This document shows, piece by piece, positions 30,401 to 39,031 of a stretch of DNA of 47,624 nucleotides. The stretch's first letter is position 1. Each line of letters opens with the position of its first letter. Source of the stretch: Triparma columacea (Eukaryota; Sar; Bolidophyceae; Parmales; Triparmaceae); contig BRYA01000047.1 in assembly GCA_030267965.1 (NCBI GenBank), positions 1,665 to 49,288 of the forward strand. Reading direction: 5' to 3'. The notes under the pieces were generated by a model. That model was not told the DNA's origin and searched no databases. It worked only from the letters and a program-made list of their open reading frames with translations. A program made the position numbers and the translations under genes.

Positions 30401-33400
30401 TAACGCAAGTTTGTTTCTTGTTGGCCTTGAGGCACTGGTAAATGGATCTAGCTTCACCTCCTGGCCTCGACTCTACAAAGGGTTGCGCGTGGAACGGCTT
30501 GGCAAGGCCGGCCTGGGTTCCATGAACCGTAATGATGGGAGTGGAAATCTCCTTCAGGAATGGCCTTATGTCGACGTGACTCAGCGCGCCCAGGCAGAGT
30601 TGGATCCTCCCGTGCGTTGTGATGGGGTTGTGCACCGCGGTGTACAAGTTCAGAGCCAGGGGAGTAGAGACTGAGGACAGGTAGGAGGGCGAGAAGATGA
30701 ACCTAGCGTAGAAGTAAACAGGAAGGTCAGGCCGTGTGTCGGGGCTGCAGGAAAAGACGTTCATGCAGTCGTGCATGATCGCGGCGTAGTGAGGGTCAAC
30801 GAACGAAAACCCATTAAAGTATAGGAGCGACCTCAAGAAAGGAGTTTTGTAGTGGGCAGCGAAGAAACTAGCGATGGAAGACCCGTTGCCGTACCCCATC
30901 AGGTAGTAGGGCTTCTGAGTGTTGAACTGCCCCGTGCCGTTCGACCCTACGTGCTGCAAGAGTTCGTATAGGCAGCTGGCGTGATAGTCATTGTTCAAAG
31001 TTTGCCCCTCCCTAAAGTCGGTAAAGGCTTGCCCTGGATAGTTCCACAAGAGGATCTGAATTCCGGGGTACCTCAGGACGATGTCTTTGAAGATGATCTT
31101 AAGCCTCTCACAAGTGTCAAAAATGTCGTGGCACACAACCAAATTGAACATCTTAGCGCCCGTGTTCTCCGTCCCGTGCTGAGTTCCGTCCAGCACGACG
31201 TAGGGGAACTTCGTGTCTGAGTCGTACTGGATCACTCCACCCTTGCTGTAATTCTCTTTGGCGAAGGAGGCGGACAGGGCCATGGTGTTCGCCACCATTG
31301 CGGAGCTTCCGTCGTCCCCCTGTACCGTCCCCATGGCCCCCGTGATGAAGGCCCGAGGCTTGATCCTGGTCTTGGGCCCGTACGTCGGCTCGAATTCGCC
31401 GCTAGCGTTCCTCTTGGGGACCTCGCCCCTCGCCTCAAGCACGTCGAGGAGGGGCTGAAGGTGGTCTGATATTGCAGACTTGAAGGTTGACACTAAGGAC
31501 GGTGGGTGAAGGGGCTTCGACACGCACCCATCCATCCCGGCTTCCATGTACAGCTGCAAGTCCTCAGGCTTGACCTTTTCGGTATAGATAATGATAGGGA
31601 GGGGGGGCAGGTCGGGCTTGGGGTAGAAGGGCAGGGGGGGGGGGTCGTACGAGCGTTGAGTGTATGGGTTAGTGCATCCGAATAGGTATTAGCGCACACC
31701 CACTTTCCCGGTCCATTCTCACCTTGATATCCTGCCTATCAGATTCTGTCCCGCTGGCCCTCGCGAATGAGCTTGTCTTGGTCATGTTCTGCTGCGCCCT
31801 GAGTTTCGCGTTGTCAATCCTTGCCTTCTTCTCCTTGTCCCTGGTCCACTTGGCAACGTCGAAGGAGTTCATGACGGCCATGTCCCTCTCGATTAGGATG
31901 GCGTCATAGCTGGTCTCCTGCATCATCTCGACGCAGTCGGCGCCGTTTTCAACCCAGTTGACGATGTAACCAGAGGGCTCGAGAGCTTCCTTCGCCCGCA
32001 TCGCGGATTCCTTGTCTGGGTCCCCGATTAATATTTTCGCGTGGTATCGGTTGGATTCCGCGTTGAGCCTCTCCTGGGCTTCCTTCCCCCCGGTGAGCTG
32101 AGAATGCTTGCGGCCGGCGACGGTATGCTGCAGCCTCTTGGTGCCCTTTAAGTAGTCGTCCAGCACCTCGAAATGAGGGTCGTTGCCCTTGGCCTTGACC
32201 TGCTGCGCAGCGGAGAGTTTCTGCGGTGTCTTTTTCGTTTTTTTATTCTTCTTCCCCTTCTTTCCCGAGGTTTCGGCTTGGTCCTGCTTGTGGTAGTCCC
32301 CGATGTCCTCGTCGTGGGCCACGTGGTCCTTCCAGGTGGCCCTTGGTTTGGGCAGTGACGGCGACCTCATGGAGTTGGCGAACTGCGCCTTGCCGTTCTT
32401 GGTTTTTACGGGTGACAGGAATGTCGTCTCTAAATCCTCGCCCGATTCGTCGATTGCGCCCATCTGCGGTGGCATCGTGCTCTCGTCTAGGCCCAGCGGG
32501 TTGTTTAGTGACAGGGAGAAAAGCTCCCTCCCCAGCCTCGTCCTCATGACCCCCTTCTCGCCCCCCCCTTCCTCCCCCATCTGCTCTGTCGCGTGCTCGT
32601 GGTGTCCCGTTAAATGGTGGTCCTTCGTAACGTGGTAATCCCTGTGGTCCGTGTAGTCCGACAGCGACTTGACCTTCTCCGCCTCGAACTTCTTCTCCTC
32701 CTCCAAGTAAAGGAGCTCGCGGGACTGGTCGAGGAGGCCGTAGACCTGGGCGCAGACGCCGCACACCTTGACCTCCTTGTAGAAGTTGGCGGCGCCCCCC
32801 TGGACCTCCCCTCTCTGGGCCCCCCAGTTCTTGCGGCCGGAGGAGTTGGCGGTTGGGGCCGTGAGGCCCTGGGCGCGGACCTCCTGGCGGAGCTGTTTCT
32901 TCTGCGCGGAGTAGCTTAGGTTTGCCGAGGGTGCCGGCTTCTTTGAGGAGGGGGAGTCAATGGTTGGCATCGAGACGTGCTCAGGGGATGGTATATCCTT
33001 ATTGATGACGGCGATTGGTTTATCTTCTGGGTAGTGCATCCAGCTATCCCTGTCGTCGTGCTCACGGTGGATCTTCCTGTTCTCCTCGGCGGCAAGGGTT
33101 ATCGACTTCTGAGACACAGACTTGTAAGCCAGGGGGTCGCGCTTCTGGATCCCTAGCTGCAGTAGCTTTCCCGAGGATTCCAGGTTCTGGGGTTGGGGTG
33201 GTGGGTGGGGGGGCGAGCGAGTCGTCGGAAGGAGTGGCGTAAGTATTTTTGTCCTGAACAACTTCCCCCATAGTCGCCAAGTCTCTTCCCTTCCTCCTTC
33301 CTCACCTTCATCTCGTTTGCGCTCAGTACCTGTTTGGCTATCCTCATCGCTCTCTCCCTGTTGCTGCCCCCGTCTTCCTCGTTGCTTTGCAGCGGCGCCG

Positions 33401-34866
33401 GGTCGACAGTGTGAAGGTCGCAAAACTGGCCGTGGCACTTGAACTGGGTGGGGAGGGACTTGGAGGCCGAGCCCTTCGTGGGGTGCGCGTGACGGCGGGC
33501 CTCGCCTTGGGAATTGGGACGGGGGGGAGGGACGGAGGGGAGGGAAGAGGAGTGGGAGTGGGAATCGAAGTGAGGAGCGATTAGGTTCATGTTGCTGGCC
33601 TTCTTCTTCTTCCCAGGAGAGTCCATCGCCATATTCATGCCGTAGGTCTCCGTCCTATTCTCAGCCTCCAAAATCTGCTGTTCGTAAAGCCTGTTCCTCT
33701 CCTCTACTTCGTGGTCCACTAGCCCTTGCTGTTTCTTGTTCCTCCTCTTTATCGGCGTCGGCTGCATGCTCTGGACCTTGCTGAGTTCCTCCGCCTCCAT
33801 AGATTCCCCTGCTTCGCCTAAGAAGCCGCTGCGGCCCGTCGCCTTGGCTCCGGTAGCGTGGACCAGAGCCTTGGGGTCCCTGCTGCTGATTGCTCGAAGG
33901 TCCACAGCAGCCTGAAAAGTTAGGGGAGGGCGGAAGGGGGGGGGAGGGGGGGGGGAGGGGGTTCATGTCAGAAAAACGCTCAGTCACCTCAAAGGCCGTC
34001 GTCTTTTCAGGTTCTCACCTTTCCCTGTGCTACCAGTACCCCTCCTACGTTCGTTAGCCAGAGTTGGCTGTCCGTGTCCACGACATAGTCTGCCCAGATC
34101 TTGATAACCCTGCACTTCCTGACCTCCTCCACGAACCTCACGAGCTGCCTGGTGGCCGAGTCAAAGGCCAGGCACATGGCCGTCGCCACCAGCTTCGTCG
34201 CCGAGACGTCCCCCGTGCCCACCCTGTGGTGGAGCTCCTCCAGGCCCTCCTGGGACCTCCCCCGCTTGGGAAGGGAGGGGTAGACGTAAGTGGAAGTCTT
34301 GAGACGGCCCTTGTCGTCGCTTATGGAGTAGGAGTTCCTGTACACGTTCCCAGACTTTCCGGTACCGGGCACCCAGGGCTGGAGGGACGTTATGGTGGCG
34401 TCACCAGGGGGCCAGGTTGATGTTAACTTGGAGAACTCAGGCATGCCGAGGACAACAAAGGAGCCGTCGAGGTAGCGGACGACGCAGGAGGCATTGAGGG
34501 GGTTGTGAAGGGAACCGAGGAGGGAGATGGAAGAGAACTTGTCGCGAACGAGAGAACGGGTCACCTTCTTCCTTGAGCTTATCTCACCGGACCTGAAGTG
34601 AGGGGGGGGGAGGAGGGGGGGGGGGGGAGAGTTAGGATGTGTGTGCGGTGGGGATGGGGGGGGGGGGAGCTGCGCCCTAAGCTTATTCTACTCAGCCCCC
34701 TTTCCACTCACTTAGCAGTGAAGCTCCATCCTTTGGTAGCCCCGTTCTCCAGCCACACCGTGTCTACTATATTGAACCTGAGCTTCCTCCCGTCTTGGGA
34801 GGGACCGGTTATGGTGGAGAGGACGAAGGAGGGGGGCTGGGTGGAGGTATTCTTGGGGGAGGACAT
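27483..34866 (-). CDS. 2310-aa pseudo-receiver / NDR-like hydrolase / IQ / coiled-coil / SAM / ankyrin protein
   Basis: Five exons: 34712-34866, 34019-34592, 33306-33911, 31723-33186 and 27483-31616; sum 6933 nt, no internal stop. Residues 1-240: beta-rich domain (ASCVVRYLDGSFVVLGMPEF, IWADYVVDTDSQLW). Then a basic linker with a Cys-His-Cys cluster (KCHGQFCDLH). Receiver domain ~828-985: Asp834, Glu878 where the phospho-Asp should be, Thr945 and Lys967 (GCVSKP). Alpha/beta hydrolase ~1057-1345, NDR-like, with elbow GYGNGS lacking the usual Ser and with a late GGH. About six IQ motifs ~1539-1693 (IQRAYRGFVGR, IQRTVRGYLGR, LQRIYRGHLGRRR), coiled coil ~1720-1850, poly-Gly ~1872-1990, SAM ~2002-2071 (WLGTLSLGQYRETF), ankyrin ~2190-2260 (GNTLLHICAQNGNIKIAKML). 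Probably a calmodulin-binding cytoskeletal or signalling scaffold. No histidine kinase is visible nearby. Confidence 0.85.
28480..28550 (-). repeat. C/G-rich microsatellite encoding poly-Gly linker
   Basis: Runs of C on the plus strand encode GGGGGGGGGG-MG-GGGGG type sequence between the coiled coil and SAM domain. It is probably a flexible spacer and is prone to sequencing length error. Confidence 0.85.
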
Positions 34867-35165
34867 TTATGGGGGAGGGGGGAGGTTATCAAGGGAGCCC
34901 CAGCTCGGGCGGTTGTGAGGGGATGGACTGAATTGGGAAGGGGAAGGTTGGGGAGGATGGGAGGGGAAGAGATGGAAAGACCCAGGTTAGAGGAGGGTAG
35001 GAAGGGTAGGTTTCGTTGGATTGGAGGTGAAGGAGAGGAGGTAAGGGGAGGGATGAGTAAGGAGGTTGGGAGCGGAGGAAGGATTGCCCGGATTATTTGT
35101 TCTGGGGGAAGAGGGCAAAAGGAGTTCTTTTTTGAGAGGAAAAAGCGTAGTTGGAGTAGGGCACG
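34867..35165. promoter_or_regulatory. Divergent promoter region, G-rich
   Basis: 299 bp between the minus-strand 2310-residue gene and the plus-strand RING gene. The plus strand is strongly purine-rich (GGGAAGG, GGAGGGG repeats). I see no gene in it; open frames here are simple Gly/Arg/Glu sequence. Confidence 0.35.
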
Positions 35166-35525
35166 ATGCCTAAAAAGGGAGATTATATACCCGTTGGTTT
35201 ACCCGAACCGTCCCCCCCTTCATCCCCTTCAGCTTCTTTCTCGTCTTCCTCCACCAAGTGTCCCTCAACCTGCCTGAAGTGCAAGGCCAGGAGGATTGAG
35301 TATGAGGCGATGCCCTGCGGTCACGGCTGCCTCTGCAAGGGCTGCGTAAGTTGAGCAAGGGTGGGGGGAAGAGGCCGGTGTAGTGTATGCTGACATTCTT
35401 GTTCACCTTGTAATTAACCCCCTCCCTCTTCTCCTCCTCAGGCGATGAAGATGGCGACGGGGGGCAAGTGCAAGGTATGCGGGGACATGTTCACTGAGTT
35501 GAGGAGGGTTAGGAAGCACAGTTGA
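35166..35525 (+). CDS. Small RING-finger protein (87 aa)
   Basis: Two exons: 35166-35345 and 35442-35525 (GTAAGT donor, CCTCAG acceptor, phase 0). The N-terminus is Pro/Ser-rich. The C-terminal 56 residues hold CLKCKARRIEYEAMPCGHGC, then CKGC and CKVC. This gives C-x2-C, a C-x-H-x2-C-x2-C core and a final C-x2-C: a compact RING-HC of the type seen at the C-termini of IAP/MUL1-like E3 ligases. E3 ubiquitin ligase activity is inferred from the family. The protein is unusually small and ends about 14 residues after the last zinc ligand (FTELRRVRKHS). The intron splits the RING between the fourth-pair and final Cys pairs. Confidence 0.78.
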
Positions 35526-35617
35526 AAGTGAACACCACCCAAAGAAGTGAATCCCACTCTCCATCTGAGCCCCCAGTAATCAGAGCCCCCCCCCCCTCCC
35601 CCAACCCCCCCTCCTCT

Positions 35618-35752
35618 CTAAGGGCTCGGTGGTAATATCTCAACGTCAGCCACGTTCCTCCTCCTCGAGTAGTGGACGCCAAACAGGGCCCCGTCCTTTA
35701 CTGTGAACTCCCCCCCCCCCTGCCCGGGGAATGTCAAGGAACCCCCCTCCAT
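35618..35752 (-). CDS. Possible short ORF or gene end (44 aa), uncertain
   Basis: From ATG 35752 the frame reads MEGGSLTFPGQGGGEFTVKD and continues to a TAG at 35618 with GC-rich third positions, so it looks somewhat coding (GALFGVHYSRRRNVADVEI). The same frame stays open upstream to about 35821 without another ATG. It lies between the RING gene and the broken ankyrin-MYND copy. It may be a last exon, a small gene or chance. No function can be given. Confidence 0.25.
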   Translation of the reverse strand: MEGGSLTFPGQGGGEFTVKDGALFGVHYSRRRNVADVEILPPSP

Positions 35753-35881
35753 CACCGTACACGGTTCACCAGGATGGTGGTGGGAAAAAGGACATGGGCA
35801 GGTTGGTGTTGAGTCGAACAATGTTTCCCCAACAACATCGAGTACAATCTTAATTCTGTGTTTTTGTTTCTACTGTTTCAT

Positions 35882-37085
35882 TCACTTCTTCTTACCCCTA
35901 CTTTTCTTGCCCTTCTTCCCCTTCTTGCCATTATTCCCCGTCGCACCTGCTCCTTCCGCTACTTCCACCACCATTGCTCCCGCCGCCGCTCCCTTCCCTG
36001 TCTTGGATCTTTTCTTGACCATCGCCTCACTCTCCCCCCTTTCGTTCAGCGGTCCCGTGCATAGCACCTTGTGCTTCTTCCAGTGCTTGACCTGACACTC
36101 CCTCGAGCAGTAGGCGACGTTGCGACAGGGACACATGAAGAGCTTGTCACGTGACTTGGCAGTTAGAGCCTCGCAAATGAAGCAGCAGAAGGGACGGCCT
36201 TGAAGGTAATGTTTTGTGATGTTGGTGATTGTAGGATCGCGATCGGAAGGTGCGAAAGAATTGAATTTGTCACGAACTACGTCGGAATCGGGCTTTCCGA
36301 GATGAAGAAATGTTGCGAACATCTTTATTGCGACATCTCTACTAAGCCCAGGGTATCCTCCTTTGCACGCGTATAGGCAAAGACGAAACATATAAAGCAC
36401 GTCGTTGGTGGATGGAATAGCACCGCGCGTGAGAAACAGCCTGCATATGTCGTGTGCTCCGTCATAGAGAGTAACAATAAGTGGTGAATGAACATGCCCA
36501 TTAGGGTCAACCCTTATCTTGTTCACATTTGCTCCATGATCGAGAAGTGCTATGGCCTGATTAATGTGCCCCCTTTCAGTAGCAGACATCAAAAGGTTGG
36601 AATTGCCTTCCACCACCCCTTCGACTTGTAGGTCCATATTGGGGTCAAGTCCGTATCTAATCAATCGGAGAGAGAGAAAGAATCGGATCATAATACTAGA
36701 TGATTATACGTTTGTCAAGTCCGTGTTCTAAGAGCAATCTCAAGATTGTTGAATTGTCACTATTCCTCATTGACACATCTGCGGCAATGTACATGGCTTC
36801 CTTGTTGTTGAAGCCGGCCTCTAAGGTAAGCTTGACCATCTCAACATTATTGTGAAGAGAGGCGGAGGTGAGGACTGATTCTACCAAATTCCTCTCTGTG
36901 TAAACGCCGAACAAAACCTCAGGACCATGTTCCTTGGCATACCCCTTGATGCGATCCCAGTCTTGCTCACGAGCCCATTCTATGCAGCAATGTTGACCTT
37001 CTGTCAATTCGTCCCAACTATATACTGTCACATTTGTGGTCTCTGATGAATCGTGTGACGATCGTACCTCTGATTGAGATTCCAT
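35882..37085 (-). pseudogene. Ankyrin-MYND gene copy 1, frame broken by a 70-bp insertion
   Basis: This is the near-duplicate of the intact gene at 37367-38542. The first part (37085 down to 36696) encodes MESQSEV... through ILRLLLEHGLD, then runs into a stop. Reading resumes in another frame at ...YGLDPNMDLQVEG and continues through the MYND finger to the KKGKKGKKSRGKKK end at 35882. Between them sits an extra 70 bp relative to copy 2, bounded by a repeated CGGACTTGAC. An ATG inside the insert (at 36691) could allow a shorter product with the remaining ankyrin and MYND parts. No GT-AG intron of a length that restores the frame fits. It may be a pseudogene or may yield two shorter proteins; the downstream frame is otherwise intact, so the break looks recent. 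Confidence 0.75.
36644..36723 (-). repeat. 70-bp insertion bounded by 10-bp direct repeats
   Basis: GTCAAGTCCG occurs at 36644-36653 and again at 36714-36723, exactly 70 bp apart. Copy 2 of the gene has a single equivalent site. The 60 bp between the repeats is unrelated to the gene and contains a CTCTCTCTC tract and stops. It looks like a tiny insertion with target-site duplication, or a filler-DNA repair event. Confidence 0.7.
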
Positions 37086-37366
37086 TTTTGAGCAGTTAGC
37101 GAACCTACCCCAAGTGTAAGTTTATAGCGGGAGATTACGACGTGAAAGTGATCAACAAAGCCTTTCAAGCTACTCCACTTAGGCAGAAGTGTTGTGCACC
37201 AACAAAAAAAAGTTTCTTCTTGGAATCTTGGAAGCAGGAAGGGAACAAAATGAGTTGGAGAAATATGAAATTGTTCATTCTCACGCTAATCGCAAAAATG
37301 AGCAATTTGATGTACATCGAATTCTGAAAATTTGCTTATAGCCGCCGCATTACTGTATTGTTTTGT

Positions 37367-38542
37367 TCACTTCTTCTTACCCCTATTTTTCTTGCCCTTT
37401 TTCCCCTTCTTGCCATTATTTCCCGTCGCAACTGCTCCCTCCGCTACTCCCACATCCGCTCCTCCCACATCCGCTCCTCCCGTCTTCGTCCCCTTCCCTG
37501 TCTTTGATCTTTTCTTGACCATGGCCTCACTCTCCCCCCTTTCGTTCAGCGGTCCCGTGCATAGCACCTTGTGCTTCTTCCAGTGCTTGACCTGACACTC
37601 CCTTGAGCAGTAGGCGACGTTGCGACAGGGACACATGAAGAGCTTGTCGCGTGACTTGGCAGTTAGAGCCTCGCAAACAAAACAGCAGAAGGGACGGCCT
37701 TGAAGGTAATGTTTCGTGATGTTGGTGATTGTAGGATCGCGAATGGAAGGATGGCATGAATCGAAATTGTATCGAACTACGTCGGAATCGGGCTTTCCGA
37801 GATGAAGAAATGTTGCAAACATCTTTATTGCGACATCTCTACTAAGCTGAGTGTGTTCTCCTTTGCACGCTTGGAGGCACAACCTAAACACAATATCCAC
37901 GTCGTTGGTGGTTGGAATAGCACCGCGCGTGAGAAACAGCTTGAATATGTCGTGTTCTCCATAACTCATAGAAAAAGTAAGTGGTGAATGAACATCTCCA
38001 CTTGTAGGGTGAACCATTGTCTTGTTCACATTTGCTCCATGCTCGAGAAGTGCTATGGCCTGATCAATGTGTCCCCATTTAGCAGCAGACATCAAAAGGT
38101 TGGAAGGGTTTCCCACCGCCCCTCCGACTTGTGTGTTCAAATTAGGGTCAAGTCCATGTTCTAAGAGCAATCTCAAGATTGTTGAATTGTCACTACTCTC
38201 TACTGATAAATCTGCGCCCATGAACATGGCTTCCTTGTTGTTGAAGCCGGCCTCTAAGATAAGCTTGACCATCTCAACGTTTGGGTATTGTGAGGCCAGT
38301 GTGAGGACTGAGACTACCTTCCATTCCTCATCAACATGCTGCCTATTCCGGAACCTATAAACTCCTAACAAAACCTCAGGACCATGTTCCTTGGCATATC
38401 CCTTGATGCGATCCCAGTCTTGTTCAGCAGCCCAGTTCAGGCACAACTGTTGACCGTCTGTCAAATCGTCCCATCCATGTACTGTCACATTTGTGGTCTC
38501 TGATGAATCGTGTGGCGATTGTACCTCTGATTGTGATTCCAT
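37367..38542 (-). CDS. Ankyrin-repeat MYND zinc-finger protein (copy 2, intact)
   Basis: A single exon, 391 residues from ATG 38542. Residues ~90-250 contain ankyrin-type repeats (VEMVKLILEAGFNNKEAMFM, STILRLLLEHGLDPNLN, SNLLMSAAKWGHIDQAIALL, HDIFKLFLTRGAIP). A MYND finger follows at ~286-328: C-x2-C, then a CPC pair, YC-SRE-C, and H-x3-C (KKHKVLC). The third zinc pair is C-x-C instead of the common C-x2-C, and both copies share this. The tail is low complexity and basic (GKKGKKGKKNRGKKK), with GGADVGGADVG repeats differing from copy 1. MYND domains bind Pro-rich peptides, so with ankyrins this is probably a protein-interaction adaptor. Such genes are commonly expanded in protists. Confidence 0.88.
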   Translation of the reverse strand: MESQSEVQSPHDSSETTNVTVHGWDDLTDGQQLCLNWAAEQDWDRIKGYAKEHGPEVLLGVYRFRNRQHVDEEWKVVSVLTLASQYPNVEMVKLILEAGFNNKEAMFMGADLSVESSDNSTILRLLLEHGLDPNLNTQVGGAVGNPSNLLMSAAKWGHIDQAIALLEHGANVNKTMVHPTSGDVHSPLTFSMSYGEHDIFKLFLTRGAIPTTNDVDIVFRLCLQACKGEHTQLSRDVAIKMFATFLHLGKPDSDVVRYNFDSCHPSIRDPTITNITKHYLQGRPFCCFVCEALTAKSRDKLFMCPCRNVAYCSRECQVKHWKKHKVLCTGPLNERGESEAMVKKRSKTGKGTKTGGADVGGADVGVAEGAVATGNNGKKGKKGKKNRGKKK

Positions 38543-39031
38543 TTTTGAGCGAACTAATCCCGAATGTAAGTTTATAGCGGCAAATTACGATGTGAAACTT
38601 ATCAACAAAGCCTTGAGGCTATTCCACTTAGGCAGAAGTATCGTGTAGGTGCTAATATTTAGTCCAAGAGACCAAAGAATGCTCAACCCAAAAAGCTCAC
38701 TCATTTTCCTCGTCATCGGCACAAAAAAATTTCAGCTGCTGGGAGTGTTGTCTGTATCTGGTGGTTTTCTTGGTTGTATAGTTGTGTATTAGTAGTTATT
38801 AGTGTGTAGGGTGTGTGTATAGTATATATATACAGTGTACGTCGATAGCGTAGCTCTTTGACAGGTACAACAAGTAAAAAAGTTCTCAGCTTGTTGAACG
38901 CTTTGCTGGTGAAAGTGTTGTATATATTTGTTGTTATAAGGTATATATAGCGCATATCAAGGAATTACGTAGTGTATATAGTTTATATATACTCTGTACA
39001 CGCATACAAACTCCATAAGGCGGCAAAATCA
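38543..39031. other. AT-rich divergent intergenic region
   Basis: No gene is seen. The first 100 bp are the duplicated promoter of the ankyrin-MYND gene. From ~38810 to 38990 there are TATATATA-type tracts (GTATATATATACAGTG near 38823, GTTTATATATACTC near 38980) that could serve as TATA elements for the Asn-rich gene. Confidence 0.45.

Larger units (their letters stand above)
35864..38640 (-). repeat. Tandem duplication of ankyrin-MYND gene with upstream region
   Basis: Coding sequences of copies 1 and 2 align over their whole length. The upstream flanks also match: GTTTATAGCGG and ATCAACAAAGCCTT, then CCACTTAGGCAGAAGT, occur near 37118-37190 and again near 38568-38640. Short 3' flanks (CACTTCTTCTTACCCCTA) match too. 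So a unit of roughly 1.3-1.45 kb including the promoter was duplicated head to tail. Confidence 0.85.

Noticed and set aside
36644..36723. Treating the extra 70 bp in copy 1 as an intron
   Set aside because: The only GT-AG pair inside (about 53 nt) does not restore the frame, and no GT lies at any of the positions that would excise exactly 70 nt.
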